From contig NZ_CP049865.1 of NCBI RefSeq assembly GCF_011393335.1, forward strand, positions 248,001-312,000: a stretch of DNA of 64,000 nt, in the 5' to 3' direction. Source of the stretch: Propioniciclava coleopterorum (lineage in GTDB: Bacteria; Actinomycetota; Actinomycetes; Propionibacteriales; Propionibacteriaceae). Below are positions 9,433 to 18,873 of the stretch, in pieces. The notes under the pieces were generated by a model. It ran no database searches. It had not been told where the DNA came from and saw nothing but the letters and a program-made list of their open reading frames with translations. Numbering within the stretch: the first letter of the stretch is position 1; the number at the start of each line of letters is the position of its first letter. The position numbers were made by a program, and so were the translations under genes.

Positions 9433-9908
9433 GCGCCGCGCGTGCGGCGGCCGCCGCCGTGGCGGCCGCGCTGCTCCTGGGCGGCTGCTCGGTCGGGGAT
9501 CGCCTCAACACGGTCAAGCAGGAGGCCGGCAAGGCGGTGCTGCCCAGCATCGCGATCGGGGCCTGCACCAACCTGGACCTCGGTACCTCCGACGTCGCCA
9601 CCGAGGTGGACCAGATCCCGCCGGTCCCGTGCGACAAGCCCCACGGCTGGGAGGCGTACGCCGAGAAGCAGTTCGGCATCGACGACGCCTTCCCCGGCGA
9701 CGCCGTCCTCGCGGGCGAGGCCGAGCAGTACTGCGTGGACTCCTTCGAGGGCTACGTGGGCGCCGACTACGACACCTCCTCGCTCGAGATGCAGTACCTC
9801 TACCCCACCGAGCAGTCCTGGACCCGCCTGGTCGACCGCACCATCACGTGCCTGGTGGGGACGCCGGCGCTCGACCTGGTGGGCAGCGTCAAGGGCTCCG
9901 GGAAGTAG
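9429..9908 (+). CDS. septum formation family lipoprotein
   Basis: A 159-residue predicted lipoprotein with a short Ala-rich signal peptide and lipobox LLLGGC; the lipidated cysteine is about residue 20. The mature part contains [42 protein letters not shown] and YLYPTEQSW. These are hallmarks of the septum-formation domain family found in actinobacterial membrane proteins and lipoproteins. Its role in septation rests on the family name more than on experiment. It begins at GTG inside the last codons of valS (GTGA overlap), so it is coupled to valS. A strong hairpin follows the stop. Confidence 0.83.
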   Translation: MSAARAAAAAVAAALLLGGCSVGDRLNTVKQEAGKAVLPSIAIGACTNLDLGTSDVATEVDQIPPVPCDKPHGWEAYAEKQFGIDDAFPGDAVLAGEAEQYCVDSFEGYVGADYDTSSLEMQYLYPTEQSWTRLVDRTITCLVGTPALDLVGSVKGSGK

Positions 9909-9920
9909 CAGCCGGGCCGA

Positions 9921-9978
9921 CCCCGGACGCGGCGAGCCCGCGCGATCAGGCGATCGCGCGGGCTCGTCCGCGTCGGGG
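9921..9978. terminator. bidirectional terminator between the lipoprotein gene and clpX
   Basis: A long, nearly perfect inverted repeat: CCCCGGACGCGGCGAGCCCG and following bases pair with the complementary arm ending CGTCCGCGTCGGGG, around a short AGG loop. It lies between two convergent genes and fits an actinobacterial terminator without a strong U tract. Confidence 0.8.
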
Positions 9979-9983
9979 CGGCG

Positions 9984-11267
9984 TCAGGCCGAGCGGGACC
10001 GCCGCGTGCTGCGGGGCGCCCGGGGCAGCATCCGCGGTTCGGCGCCCTCCCGGACCGTCTCGGCGGTGACCACGACCTGCCCGATGGTGTCGTCGGAGGG
10101 CACGTGGTACATGACGTTGAGGAGGATCTCCTCCAGGATCGAGCGCAGGCCGCGGGCGCCGATGCCGCGCGCCAGCGCCAGCTCCGCGATGGCCGTCACG
10201 GCGTCGTCGGTGAACTCCAGATCCACCCCGTCGAGCTCGAACAGCTTGCGGAACTGCTTGGTGAGCGCGTTGCGGGGCTGCACCAGGATGCGGACCATCG
10301 CGTCCAGGTCGAGGGGGTTGACCGTGGAGATCATCGGGAGTCGCCCGATGAACTCGGGGATCAGCCCAAACGTGTGCAGGTCCTCGGGGCGGACCTCCTC
10401 GAACGGGTTGCGGGTGTCCTTGCGGCGCAGGCCCAGGTCGTTGTTGAAGCCGAGCGGCCGCTTCCCGATGCGGGCGTTGATGATGTCCTCGAGCCCGGCG
10501 AACGCGCCGCCCACGATGAACAGGATGTTCGTCGTGTCGATCTGGATGAACTCCTGGTGCGGGTGCTTGCGCCCGCCCTGCGGCGGCACGGACGCCGTCG
10601 TGCCCTCCAGGATCTTCAGCAGCGCCTGCTGGACGCCCTCGCCGGACACGTCGCGGGTGATCGACGGGTTCTCCGACTTGCGGGCCACCTTGTCGATCTC
10701 GTCGATGTAGATGATGCCCGTCTCGGCCTTCTTCACGTCGAAGTCGGCGGCCTGCAGCAGCTTGAGCAGGATGTTCTCGACGTCTTCGCCGACGTAGCCG
10801 GCCTCGGTGAGCGCGGTCGCGTCCGCCATGGCGAACGGCACGTTCAGCATCCGCGCCAGCGTCTGGGCGAGGTAGGTCTTGCCGCAGCCGGTGGGGCCGA
10901 TGAGGAGGATGTTGCTCTTGCCGAGCTCCACCAGCTCGTCCTCGGCGGCCCGGCGCGGGCTGTTGGCCTGCGCCTGGACCCGCTTGTAGTGGTTGTAGAC
11001 CGCCACGGCGAGCGCCTTCTTGGCGGTCTCCTGGCCGATCACGTACTGGTCGAGGTGCCCGACGATGTCGCGGGGCTTGGGGAGGTCCTCGAGGAGGCCG
11101 ACGTCGGCCCCCTCGGAGAACTCCTCCTCGATGATCTCGTTGCACAGCTCGATGCACTCGTCGCAGATGTACACGCCGGGTCCGGCGATGAGCTTCTTCA
11201 CCTGCTTTTGGCTCTTTCCGCAGAACGAGCACTTCAACAGGTCGGAGGTCTCACCGATGCGAGCCAT
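9984..11267 (-). CDS. clpX: ATP-dependent Clp protease ATP-binding subunit ClpX
   Basis: A 427-residue AAA+ unfoldase that delivers substrates to ClpP. It has the N-terminal zinc-binding domain with cysteines 13, 16, 35 and 38 (CSFC...CDEC). The Walker A loop is [13 protein letters not shown], Walker B is IIYIDEIDK, and the sensor arginine region is [14 protein letters not shown]. The ClpP-docking loop reads LGF (PLGFNN) where many ClpX proteins have IGF. The C-terminus is short and basic ([12 protein letters not shown]). The gene is 34 nt downstream of clpP2 on the same strand, in the usual clpP-clpX order. Confidence 0.97.
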   Translation of the reverse strand: MARIGETSDLLKCSFCGKSQKQVKKLIAGPGVYICDECIELCNEIIEEEFSEGADVGLLEDLPKPRDIVGHLDQYVIGQETAKKALAVAVYNHYKRVQAQANSPRRAAEDELVELGKSNILLIGPTGCGKTYLAQTLARMLNVPFAMADATALTEAGYVGEDVENILLKLLQAADFDVKKAETGIIYIDEIDKVARKSENPSITRDVSGEGVQQALLKILEGTTASVPPQGGRKHPHQEFIQIDTTNILFIVGGAFAGLEDIINARIGKRPLGFNNDLGLRRKDTRNPFEEVRPEDLHTFGLIPEFIGRLPMISTVNPLDLDAMVRILVQPRNALTKQFRKLFELDGVDLEFTDDAVTAIAELALARGIGARGLRSILEEILLNVMYHVPSDDTIGQVVVTAETVREGAEPRMLPRAPRSTRRSRSA

Positions 11268-11301
11268 GCCACTCCCCTACTTTTCTCGACGCTCGGCGAC
11301 G

Positions 11302-11949
11302 TCAGGCGACGTCTTTGAGCGAGGTGAAGATCTCGTCGATGATGCCGTACTCCTTGGCCTCCTCGGCGGTCAGGAACTTGTCGCGCTCGATGTCGCGGCT
11401 CACCTGCTCGACGCTCTGGCCGGTGTCCTTGGCGAGCATGTGCTCCATCAGGGACCGGATGCGCAGGATCTCGCGGGCCTGGATCTCCAGGTCGGAGCCC
11501 TGCCCGTAGCCGCCCTCGGTGGCCGGCTGGTGGATCAGGATCCGGCTGTTGGGCAGCGCGTACCGCTTGCCCTTCGTGCCCGCCGCCAGCAGCACCGCCG
11601 CCGCCGAGGCCGCCTGGCCCAGGCAGACCGTCGACACGTCGGGCTTGATGTACTGCATGGTGTCGTAGATCGCGGTCAGCGCCGTGAAGGAGCCGCCCGG
11701 GGAGTTGATGTACATGCTGATCGGACGCTCGGGGTCCATCGACTGCAGGCACAGCAGCTGCGCCATCACCGCGTTGGCGATGTCGTCGCTGATCGGGGTG
11801 CCGAGGAAGATGATCCGATCCTCGAACAGCTTGGTGTAGGGGTCGACGCGCCGGACGCCGTAGCTGGTGCGCTCCTCCCACTGCGGGATGTAGTAGTCCA
11901 TCGAGGCGCCACGGGGGGCCAGGCCGCCGGGCATCGCGTTGAAGTCCAT
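11302..11949 (-). CDS. clpP2: ATP-dependent Clp protease proteolytic subunit 2
   Basis: A 215-residue serine protease subunit. The catalytic serine is in GQAASAAAVLLAAG, the histidine in ILIHQPATEGG, and the aspartate in the ERDKFLTAEEA segment. [18 protein letters not shown] is the oxyanion and strand region. In actinobacteria ClpP1 and ClpP2 rings pair to form the active protease, and both genes are adjacent here. The start at 11949 (MDFNAMPGG) is 8 nt after the clpP1 stop and has AAGGACGACC before it. The first ~20 residues are likely a propeptide, as in related ClpP2 proteins. Confidence 0.95.
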   Translation of the reverse strand: MDFNAMPGGLAPRGASMDYYIPQWEERTSYGVRRVDPYTKLFEDRIIFLGTPISDDIANAVMAQLLCLQSMDPERPISMYINSPGGSFTALTAIYDTMQYIKPDVSTVCLGQAASAAAVLLAAGTKGKRYALPNSRILIHQPATEGGYGQGSDLEIQAREILRIRSLMEHMLAKDTGQSVEQVSRDIERDKFLTAEEAKEYGIIDEIFTSLKDVA

Positions 11950-11957
11950 GGTCGTCC

Positions 11958-12608
11958 TTACTGGTTCGGAGCGTTGTCGGCGATCTGGGCCGCGTTGGTG
12001 TACACGTGGTCGATGAAGCCGTACTCGAGGGCCTGCGGCGCGGTGAACCAGCGGTCGCGGTCGGAGTCGGCCTCGATCTGCTCGACGGGGCGTCCGGTGT
12101 GCTCGGCGATCAGTTCGGCCATCTCCTTCTTGGTGGCCAGGATCTGCTCGGCGAGGATCTTGATGTCGGACGCGGTGCCGCCCAGGCCGCCCGAGGGCTG
12201 GTGCATCATGATGCGGGCGTGCGGCAGCGCGTAGCGCTTGCCCTTGGTGCCCGCGCTGAGCAGGAACTGCCCCATGGACGCGGCCAGGCCCATCGCCACC
12301 GTGGCGACGTCGTTGCTGATCCACTGCATGGTGTCGAAGATCGCCATGCCGGCGGTCACCGAGCCGCCCGGGGAGTTGATGTAGAGGTAGATGTCCTTCT
12401 CGGGATCCTCCGCGTTCAGCAGCAGGAGCTGCGCGCAGATGGCGTTCGCGTTGTCGTCGCGAACCTCGGATCCGAGGAAGACGATGCGGTTGGCCAGGAG
12501 GGCCTGGTACACGGAGTCGTTCATGCCGATGCCGCCGGCGCCGACAGCGGCCGAAATGCCAGGAAGTTTTTCGTTCACGTCCCCGAAACTACCTGCACCC
12601 GGTGACAT
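11958..12608 (-). CDS. clpP1: ATP-dependent Clp protease proteolytic subunit 1
   Basis: A 216-residue ClpP-family serine protease subunit. The catalytic serine is in [14 protein letters not shown], the histidine in [11 protein letters not shown], and the aspartate in [29 protein letters not shown] is the conserved ClpP strand. It is the first of the two clpP genes in a clpP1-clpP2-clpX run. The start is uncertain. I used ATG 12608 ([11 protein letters not shown]); a second in-frame ATG at 12524 ([10 protein letters not shown]) would give 188 residues and lose only a likely processed N-terminus. Neither has a strong ribosome binding site. Confidence 0.92.
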   Translation of the reverse strand: MSPGAGSFGDVNEKLPGISAAVGAGGIGMNDSVYQALLANRIVFLGSEVRDDNANAICAQLLLLNAEDPEKDIYLYINSPGGSVTAGMAIFDTMQWISNDVATVAMGLAASMGQFLLSAGTKGKRYALPHARIMMHQPSGGLGGTASDIKILAEQILATKKEMAELIAEHTGRPVEQIEADSDRDRWFTAPQALEYGFIDHVYTNAAQIADNAPNQ

Positions 12609-12651
12609 TTCGGAGCCCCCCGCGCCGCTGTTCGCTGACGGCGGAGACGCG

Positions 12652-12682
12652 ACGACGCCCCGGCCGCTGGCCGGGGCGTCGT
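12652..12682. terminator. terminator after tig
   Basis: A perfect 14-bp stem (ACGACGCCCCGGCC with its complement) and a three-base loop lie just downstream of the trigger factor stop and before clpP1. Readthrough into clpP1 could be reduced by it. Confidence 0.8.
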
Positions 12683-12700
12683 GGGTCCGTGCGAGGGAGA

Positions 12701-14269
12701 TCACTCCGCCGCGTCGGCGTCCTTCTCGGCGGCGGCCTTCTTGGCCGCGGCCTTCTTCGGCTTGGCCTCGGCGTCGGCCTCGTCGGCCTTGTCGGCCTTC
12801 TTGGCGGCGGCCTTCTTCGGCTTGGCCTCGCCCTCGGAGTCGGCCTTGGCCGCCTTCTTGGCGGGTGCCTTCTTGGCCGGGGCCTTCTCGGCGGGCGCGT
12901 CCTCGGCGGACTCGTCGGCGGCGGCCTCGACCAGCGTGCCGTCGGGGCGGATCGCGGCGACGTCGACGACGGCGCCGTCGGTGTCGGTCACGGTCGCCTC
13001 GCCGACGATCGAGCCCAGCACCTTGCTGCGGCGGATCTCGGCCATCCACTCGCCGGCGTGGTTGTGCTCGATCATGTGCTGCATCTCCTGCTCCGGCGAG
13101 GAGCCGGAGGCCTGGGCGCGGCGGAACAGCATCTCGGTGAGCTCGGACTGGTCCACGCCCACCTCGCGCTCGTCGGCGAGCTTGTCGAGGATGATCTGCG
13201 CCTTCAGCGAGGTCTCCGCGTTCTCGGCGACCTGCGCCCAGAACTCGTCGGGGGTCTCGGCGGTCTCGTCCTCGGACTCGGCCAGGTAGTCCTCCACGGA
13301 GTAGCCGGCGCGTGCCAGCTGCTCGGTGATCTGCTGCTTGCGGGCCTCGATCTCGCCGGCCAGCATCGCCTCGGGCAGCTCGAACGGCGTCTTGGCGACC
13401 AGGTCGGAGACCACGGCGTCGCGGGCGGCGTTGAGCTGGTCGACGCGCGCCATGCGCAGCACGGCGTCGGCCAGGTCGGCGCGCATCTCCTCGACCGTGT
13501 CGAACTCGGAGATCATCTGGGCGAACTCGTCGTCGACCTCGGGCAGCGTCTCGGTCTGCACCTTCTCGACGGTGACGGTGACGTCGGCCTTCTCGCCCTT
13601 GGCGGGTCCGCCGACCAACTCGGCGGCGAACTCGGTGCGGTCGCCGGCCTTGAGCCCGGTGACGGCCTCGTCGAGGCCCTCGATCATGCCGCCGGAGCCG
13701 ACCTTGTAGGACAGGCCGGACGCGGAACCCTCGAGGACGGGCTGGCCGTCCTGGCTGGCCTCCAGGTCGATGGTGACGACGTCGCCCTCCTCGGCGGCCC
13801 CGTCCTTGTCCTCGCGGGTGGCGAAGCGCTGACGCATCAGCTCGATGCGCTGCTCGACCTCGGTCTGGTCGGTGGAGACGGGCTCCACCTCGGCGGCGAG
13901 CTCGGAGAACGCCGGCACCTCGAAGTCGGGGCGGACGTCAAGCTCGGCGGTGAACTCGACGACGTCGCCGTCCTCGAGCTTGGTGACCTCGATCTCGGGC
14001 TGGCCCAGCGGCACGACCCCACCCTCGACGACGGCCTGCTCGTACGCGTTCGGCAGGGCGGCGTTGATGGCCTCCTGCAGCACGGCGCCGCGCCCGAAGC
14101 GCTGGTCGATGATGGCGGCGGGCACCTTGCCCTTGCGGAACCCGGGGATGTTCACCTGGCCGGCGATGTCGGCGTAGGCCTTGTCCAGGTGCGGCTTCAG
14201 GTCTGCGAAGGGGATCTCGATGGTCAGCTTGACCCGGGTGGGGCCGAGCTTCTCGACGGTGCTGGGCAC
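12701..14269 (-). CDS. tig: trigger factor (ribosome-associated chaperone and prolyl isomerase)
   Basis: A 522-residue chaperone that binds nascent chains at the ribosome exit. The N-terminal domain holds the ribosome-docking loop in [10 protein letters not shown] (about 42-51). A FKBP-type prolyl isomerase domain follows ([12 protein letters not shown] to about 245), then the C-terminal chaperone arms. The last ~70 residues are a low-complexity tail of Ala/Lys/Pro repeats ([12 protein letters not shown] and [12 protein letters not shown]), longer than in the Escherichia coli protein but common in high-GC actinobacteria. It starts at GTG with AGGAG seven bases upstream. It lies upstream of clpP1-clpP2-clpX, the widespread tig-clpP-clpX order. 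Confidence 0.96.
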   Translation of the reverse strand: MPSTVEKLGPTRVKLTIEIPFADLKPHLDKAYADIAGQVNIPGFRKGKVPAAIIDQRFGRGAVLQEAINAALPNAYEQAVVEGGVVPLGQPEIEVTKLEDGDVVEFTAELDVRPDFEVPAFSELAAEVEPVSTDQTEVEQRIELMRQRFATREDKDGAAEEGDVVTIDLEASQDGQPVLEGSASGLSYKVGSGGMIEGLDEAVTGLKAGDRTEFAAELVGGPAKGEKADVTVTVEKVQTETLPEVDDEFAQMISEFDTVEEMRADLADAVLRMARVDQLNAARDAVVSDLVAKTPFELPEAMLAGEIEARKQQITEQLARAGYSVEDYLAESEDETAETPDEFWAQVAENAETSLKAQIILDKLADEREVGVDQSELTEMLFRRAQASGSSPEQEMQHMIEHNHAGEWMAEIRRSKVLGSIVGEATVTDTDGAVVDVAAIRPDGTLVEAAADESAEDAPAEKAPAKKAPAKKAAKADSEGEAKPKKAAAKKADKADEADAEAKPKKAAAKKAAAEKDADAAE

Positions 14270-14308
14270 TGGGTTACTCCTGTTGGTCGACGGTCAGTGG
14301 AACCTCGG

Positions 14309-14379
14309 AGCGGATGACGGGAATCGAACCCGCGTAGCCAGTTTGGAAGACTGGGGCTCTACCATTGAGCTACATCCGC
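14309..14379 (-). tRNA. tRNA-Gly (anticodon TCC)
   Basis: A 71-nt cloverleaf on the minus strand. The acceptor arms GCGGATG and CATCCGC pair, with T as discriminator base. The anticodon loop reads CT-TCC-AA, and the T arm contains GGGTTCGATTCCC. CCA is not encoded. Confidence 0.96.
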
Positions 14380-14446
14380 ATGTGACGCCGATCCAGCCTA
14401 CCGGCGCAGCGACAAGGATGCACACCGAGCCCGGCGTTGCCTCGGC

Positions 14447-14731
14447 TCAGTAACTCCCCCGGGGCCAACTCTGCTCCGATCCGTGGTCGTCGAAGCGCTC
14501 CGCGCGTCGCCGCTCGATGCCCCGCAGCCCGTGCACGAAGGCCGCGACGTCCTCGCGCCGCACCCCGTCGTGCTGCGGCGCGAGCGGCAGGCCGTCGGCC
14601 CCCGGCGCGGCGGCGTCCACCGGGTCGGCTCCCAGTTGCAGCAGCCACCGCCGCACCAGCGGGCCGCCCGCGGCGTCCAGCCGGACGCCGACGCGCGGCC
14701 GCGAGTGCGGGACGGGGACGGACGGGGACAC
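14447..14731 (-). CDS. hypothetical protein at the end of the acyl-CoA operon
   Basis: A 94-residue protein that I do not recognise. It starts at GTG 5 nt after the stop of the crotonase gene and keeps the strong G/C third-position bias of its neighbours, which supports coding. It is Pro- and Arg-rich, with no membrane segment, no cysteine and no clear motif. The segment LLQLGADPVDAAAPGADGLP is the most ordered-looking part. Its place as last gene of the operon suggests co-expression with the acyl-CoA enzymes, but no function can be assigned. Confidence 0.55.
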   Translation of the reverse strand: MSPSVPVPHSRPRVGVRLDAAGGPLVRRWLLQLGADPVDAAAPGADGLPLAPQHDGVRREDVAAFVHGLRGIERRRAERFDDHGSEQSWPRGSY

Positions 14732-14736
14732 GGCGC

Positions 14737-15564
14737 TCAGTCGTCCAGGTGGGCGGTGCGCGGCCCGGGGGTCCCGAGCGACCCGGTGAACGCCGGCGTC
14801 CGCTTGTGCCGGAAGGCGGTCACGCCCTCGGAGAAGTCGTCCGAGGCGCCGGACGCCGCGGACGCCAGGCCCTCCAGAGCCATGCCGAGCCCGAGCCCCG
14901 CCCCGGCGTCGATCGCCTGCTTCGACATCTGCACGGCCAGCGGCGAGCGGTCGGCCACGACGGCGGCCAGGGCGAGGGCGGCGTCCACGACGTCGGCGCG
15001 CGGGGCGACGTCGGTGACCAGCCCCCAGTCCAGAGCGGTGGCGGCGTCGATCGGGGTGCCGGTGAACACCATCCGCTTGGCCCGCGCCGGACCGACGAGC
15101 GCTGGGAGCCGGTCGAGGCCGCCCCAGCCCGGCACCGTGCCGATGGCCACCTCGGTCAGCCCCACCTGCGCGTCGTCGGCGAGCACGCGCAGGTCGCAGG
15201 CCAGCGCGATCTCCAGCCCGCCGCCGAACGCGTCACCGTCCATCGCCGCGATGGTGGGCTGCCGCAGCCGCGCGAGCCGGTCGAAGACCCGGTGCCCGGT
15301 CCGCGTCCAGGTCGACCACATCTGCAGCGCGGTGAGCCGGCGGAAGTGGTGGATGTCCGCGCCGGCGCTGAACACGCGCTCCCCCGCGCTGGTCACGATC
15401 ACGACCCGGACGTCCTCGGAGCGCTCGAGGGCGTCCAGGTGGTCCTCCAGCCGGGCGAGCATCGCGAGCGTGAAGGCGTTGAGCTTGGCGGGCCGGTCGA
15501 GGTGCAGACGAGCGATCCCGTCCTCGACGTGCAGGCCGACCGTGCCCTCGGCGGGGTCGCTCAT
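14737..15564 (-). CDS. enoyl-CoA hydratase/isomerase family protein
   Basis: A 275-residue crotonase-fold enzyme acting on acyl-CoA thioesters. The oxyanion-hole segments are FSAGADIHHF (about 65-75) and FGGGLEIALACDL (about 113-125). The position of the second hydratase glutamate reads VAIGTVPGWGG, so the catalytic pair of a classic hydratase is not fully clear and isomerase or other crotonase chemistry is possible. The ATG overlaps the CoA-transferase stop (ATGA). It belongs to a minus-strand operon for breakdown of a CoA-activated acid, downstream of a LacI-type operator. Confidence 0.85.
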   Translation of the reverse strand: MSDPAEGTVGLHVEDGIARLHLDRPAKLNAFTLAMLARLEDHLDALERSEDVRVVIVTSAGERVFSAGADIHHFRRLTALQMWSTWTRTGHRVFDRLARLRQPTIAAMDGDAFGGGLEIALACDLRVLADDAQVGLTEVAIGTVPGWGGLDRLPALVGPARAKRMVFTGTPIDAATALDWGLVTDVAPRADVVDAALALAAVVADRSPLAVQMSKQAIDAGAGLGLGMALEGLASAASGASDDFSEGVTAFRHKRTPAFTGSLGTPGPRTAHLDD

Positions 15565-17192
15565 CGCTGCACCCGCTCCCGGAGCTCCTGCTGGTCGGGC
15601 AGCGGACGCCGCGGCTCGGCCAGCGTCAGGCCCATCGGGGCGTCGGTGAAGATGCGGGCGTCCATCTCGACCAGGTCGTCGGCCACCGCGAGCGGGATCG
15701 CGGACCGGTCCAGCACGTCCTCCTGCAGCCGGACGCCGGGCGCGATCTCGATCACCGTGAGGCCGGCGTCGCGCAGTTCGAGCACGCAGCGCTCGGTGAC
15801 GTAGCGGACCTTCTGGCCGCGCTCGGCCGCCAGCGCGCCGGCGAAGGAGATCTGGGCCACGTCGGGGACGAACTTCGCGATCGCGCCGTCCTCGTTGATC
15901 GCGAGGCGTCCCTCACCCAGGGTGACGTCCTTGCGGCCGGCGGTGAACTGGCCGGAGAAGACCAGGTTGGGGGCGAAGCCGGTGATGTCGGCGAAGCCGC
16001 CGATGCCGGCCGTGGCGTGCGGGCGCGCCTTCAGCAGCGAGACGTTGACGTCGCCCGCCGAGGACACCTCCATGAAGGAGAGCAGGCCGGCGTCGAAGCC
16101 GCCGCCCTGCAGCAGGGTGAACTGGTCGGAGGACCGCACGATGGCGTCGGGGTTGATGGCGGCGCCGAACTGGAACCCGGTGAGGGGGAAGCCGCCGACC
16201 GGGCCCTGCTCGATGACCCAGGTGACCTGGTCGAAGATGCCCTCCTCCAGCAGGACGCGCGGCACCCCGGCGCTGATCCCGAAGCCCAGGTTGACCACGT
16301 CGTTGCGCGCCAACTCCATGGCGGCGCGGCGGCAGATCACCTTCTCCAGCGAGAACTCCAGCGGCTCGATGGCGTCCAGGTCGCGCAGTTCGTTGCCCGA
16401 GATCGCCGGGTCGTACTCGGCCAGGCCGGTCTGCACCTGGTCGGGCGCCACGACGACCGCGTCGACGAGGATGCCGGGCACCAGCACCTCGCGTGGGTGG
16501 TGCGGCACGTCGGTCAGGCGCTTGACCTGCGCGATGACGACGCCGCCGCTGTTGCGGGCGGCGTAGGCGATGTCGAGGGCGCCCAGCGGCGACGCCTCCT
16601 CCTCGAAGGTGAGGTTGCCGCGCGGGTCGGCGGTGGTGGCCCGGATGAGCGCCACGTCGACGGGGACGGCCGGGTAGAACAGCCACTCCTGGCCGTCGAA
16701 CTGCTCGAGCCGGACGAAGTCGGGGGCGGCGGCGTTCATCTTGGCGCCCTCGACGCGCGGGTCGGCGTAGGTGCCGAGCCCGGACTGGGTGAGGACGCCC
16801 GGCTGGCGCAGCGCGGCGGCGCGGTGCATCTGGTACATGATCCCCGACGGGATGTTGTAGGCCTCGACCTGGCCCGCCGCGATCATCCGCCGCACGGGCG
16901 GGGCGTCCATCGTCGCGGGGCCGGCCGGGAACGAGCCGCCGAGGATGCGGCGCAGCAGGCCGGGCTTGGCGAGGTGGTCGACGCCGGCGATCCCGCTGGA
17001 CATCTCGCCGGAGTTGATGCAGTGCAGCGAGGTGATGCCGGCGGGGTGCGCGGTCTCCTCGAAGCGCTGCCCGATGCCGGCGAGCAGGGCGTCGGGGACC
17101 CCGATCGCCGAGGCCGAGCTCACCGAGACGGTGGCGCCGTCGCCGACGAGTTCGGCGGCCTCGCGGGCGGTGAGGACCGGTGGTGTGCGCAT
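15561..17192 (-). CDS. acyl-CoA:acetate/3-ketoacid CoA-transferase family protein
   Basis: A 543-residue fused alpha-beta family I CoA-transferase. It swaps CoA between a carboxylate and an acyl-CoA through a glutamyl-CoA intermediate. The predicted catalytic glutamate is E328 in WVIEQGPVGGFP. The alpha-like half (1-270) opens with REAAELVGDGATVSVSSASA, and the beta-like half has NLGFGISAGVPRVL. I chose ATG 17192 because the long upstream extension has no homology and overlaps the acyl-CoA dehydrogenase gene. GGAACC lies upstream. A second copy of the LacI-type palindrome is in the 80-bp gap before it. Relatives act on propionate, butyrate or acetoacetate, so the exact acid is unknown. Confidence 0.88.
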   Translation of the reverse strand: MRTPPVLTAREAAELVGDGATVSVSSASAIGVPDALLAGIGQRFEETAHPAGITSLHCINSGEMSSGIAGVDHLAKPGLLRRILGGSFPAGPATMDAPPVRRMIAAGQVEAYNIPSGIMYQMHRAAALRQPGVLTQSGLGTYADPRVEGAKMNAAAPDFVRLEQFDGQEWLFYPAVPVDVALIRATTADPRGNLTFEEEASPLGALDIAYAARNSGGVVIAQVKRLTDVPHHPREVLVPGILVDAVVVAPDQVQTGLAEYDPAISGNELRDLDAIEPLEFSLEKVICRRAAMELARNDVVNLGFGISAGVPRVLLEEGIFDQVTWVIEQGPVGGFPLTGFQFGAAINPDAIVRSSDQFTLLQGGGFDAGLLSFMEVSSAGDVNVSLLKARPHATAGIGGFADITGFAPNLVFSGQFTAGRKDVTLGEGRLAINEDGAIAKFVPDVAQISFAGALAAERGQKVRYVTERCVLELRDAGLTVIEIAPGVRLQEDVLDRSAIPLAVADDLVEMDARIFTDAPMGLTLAEPRRPLPDQQELRERVQR

Positions 17193-17263
17193 GGGTTCAG
17201 GGTTCCTTTCGTGGTTGCTGCCGGTTCGTCGTTCCCCGCCGTACGGGACGGTCGGCGGGCTGG

Positions 17264-17275
17264 TAGATCGATCTA
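17264..17275. promoter_or_regulatory. internal LacI-type operator copy in the acyl-CoA operon
   Basis: A perfect 12-bp palindrome, TAGATCGATCTA, overlaps the stop codon of the acyl-CoA dehydrogenase gene and lies 72 bp before the CoA-transferase start. It repeats the core of the palindrome at 18981-18996 (GTAGATCGATCTA is shared). The central CG step is typical of LacI-family operators. The likely binder is the regulator at 19032. Confidence 0.6.
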
Positions 17276-18454
17276 TTCCTGGGGCGCCGCTGACGTCGCC
17301 CCGCCGCGCCCGAGGAACGCGTCCATGGCCTCGCCGCGCTGGTGCGCGCGGACGGCGCGGCGCCCGAGCATCGTCTCGTGGATCTCGGAGGTGCCGTCGA
17401 AGATCTGCGTGACCTTGGCGTCCCGGTTGAGGCGGTTCACCCACGACGAGGCGACCATCCCCTCGGCGCCGTGGATCTGGACCGCCTCGTCGGTGTGCTC
17501 GCGGGCAGCGTCCGAGGTGAAGAGTTTGGCCATGGAGATGACGTCCTGGTCGCCGCCGTCGCCCCGCGCGAAGGACGCGGCCGCGCGGTCGGTGAGGGCG
17601 CGCGCGGCCTGGTAGGCCGCAGCCATCCGGCCGATCTTGGCCTGGATCGAGGGCAGGTCCCCCAGCACCTTGCCGAACGCCCGGCGGGTCGCGGCCCGCT
17701 CGACGCTGGCGGTCAGAGCGCCGCGCAGCAGGCCGCACGCGTAGGCGGCGGCGTCGATGCGGGCCAGGTTGAGGCCGTCCATCATGCCGCCGAAGCCGTC
17801 CACGGCGAGCACGTCGGTGGCGGGCACGCGGACGGCGTCCAGGCGCAGGACGCCGTTGGGCATGCCGCGCAGCCCGGAGAAGGCGGGGCCGTGCTCCTGG
17901 GTGACGCCGGCGCTGGCGGTGTCGACGACCACGGCGACCGTTCGAGCGTCGCGGGCGTCGTCGTCCAACTTCGCCAGGACGATGGCGTACTGGCCGTTGG
18001 GGGCGTAGCCGACCCACCGCTTCTCGCCGGTCAAAACCAGGTCGCCGCCGTCGCGGCGGGCCACCGTGGCGATGGCGCGCACGTCGGAGCCGGCGTGCGC
18101 CTCGGTGATCCCGAATGCGCCGAACGCCTCGGCGCGCAGCGTGGGCTCGACCCAGCGCTCGACCAGGTGCTGCGGGGCGTACTTCAGCAGCAGGTAGGTG
18201 GTGAGCCGGCCGTTGGCGATGGTGACGGCCGAGGCCATGGAGTGCATCGCGATCCGCTCGGAGGTCTCGACCACGAGCGGGGTCCGGGCGACGTCGAGGG
18301 CGCCGTCCTCGGCCAGCAGCAGCCGCTGGACGCCGATGGCGGCGGCGGCGCGCGTGATGTCGACCGGGAACTCGGCGGTCTCGTCGATCTGGGGGGCTCG
18401 GGCGATGAGGGTGGTCTCGATCAGGTCGTCGAGCCGCGCCAGCAGGTCGGTCAT
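17273..18454 (-). CDS. acyl-CoA dehydrogenase family protein
   Basis: A 393-residue FAD flavoenzyme family member that oxidises acyl-CoA to enoyl-CoA. The family signatures are FGITEAHAGSDV (about 113-124), RWVGYAPNGQYAIV, and RAFGKVLGDLPSIQAKI. The C-terminal active-site loop reads QIFDGTSEIHE. The position usually held by the catalytic glutamate (IYEGT) is Asp353 here, and the alternative glutamate site of isovaleryl-type enzymes reads LNLARIDAA, without Glu. Either Asp serves as base or the substrate is unusual. ATG 18454 overlaps the MaoC gene stop (ATGA), so the two are coupled. Confidence 0.88.
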   Translation of the reverse strand: MTDLLARLDDLIETTLIARAPQIDETAEFPVDITRAAAAIGVQRLLLAEDGALDVARTPLVVETSERIAMHSMASAVTIANGRLTTYLLLKYAPQHLVERWVEPTLRAEAFGAFGITEAHAGSDVRAIATVARRDGGDLVLTGEKRWVGYAPNGQYAIVLAKLDDDARDARTVAVVVDTASAGVTQEHGPAFSGLRGMPNGVLRLDAVRVPATDVLAVDGFGGMMDGLNLARIDAAAYACGLLRGALTASVERAATRRAFGKVLGDLPSIQAKIGRMAAAYQAARALTDRAAASFARGDGGDQDVISMAKLFTSDAAREHTDEAVQIHGAEGMVASSWVNRLNRDAKVTQIFDGTSEIHETMLGRRAVRAHQRGEAMDAFLGRGGATSAAPQE

Positions 18455-18873
18455 CGGGTCTCCTCGTAGCAGTAGAGCAGGTGCTCGGCCACCAGGATCA
18501 GGTCGCCGCGCTGGTTGGTGACGCGCACGTCCGCGACGGCGATGCTGCGGGCGGGCTCGATCCGGGCCACGGTCAACTCGACGCTGACGGTGTCCCCCAG
18601 GAACACCGGCGCCAGGAACCGCACCTTGTCGTAGCCGTAGGACAGCGCGGTCACCCCGTGCTCGGCGCACAGCGCCGAGGACGCCGTGGAGGCGACCCCG
18701 AGCGTGAGGACGCCGTGGGCCACCCGCTGCCCCACGGGGTGCGCGGCCATGTACGCGGCGTTGGTGTGCTGCGGCGCCAGGTCGCCGGTGATGCCCGCGA
18801 ACAGCGTGACATCGGTCTCGGTGACGGTCTTGGCGAAGCGCGCCCGCGCGCCGACCTCGGGGTACTGGCTCAC
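18451..18873 (-). CDS. MaoC-like hot-dog dehydratase
   Basis: A 140-residue hot-dog protein of the MaoC/(R)-hydratase type, expected to hydrate an enoyl-CoA. The hydratase signature is visible as FAGITGDLAPQHTNAAYM (Asp and His at the active site) and GQRVAHGVLTLGVAS. I chose the GTG at 18873 (VSQYPEVGARARF). A longer open frame back to 19020 would run through the operator palindrome and lacks homology. A 19-codon leader frame with a strong ribosome binding site ends in a TGA that overlaps this GTG, so translation is probably coupled to it. First enzyme gene of the operon. Confidence 0.8.
   Translation of the reverse strand: MSQYPEVGARARFAKTVTETDVTLFAGITGDLAPQHTNAAYMAAHPVGQRVAHGVLTLGVASTASSALCAEHGVTALSYGYDKVRFLAPVFLGDTVSVELTVARIEPARSIAVADVRVTNQRGDLILVAEHLLYCYEETR

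Noticed and set aside
14309-14379. Integration site at tRNA-Gly
   Set aside because: No integrase and no duplicated 3' tRNA end is visible nearby.
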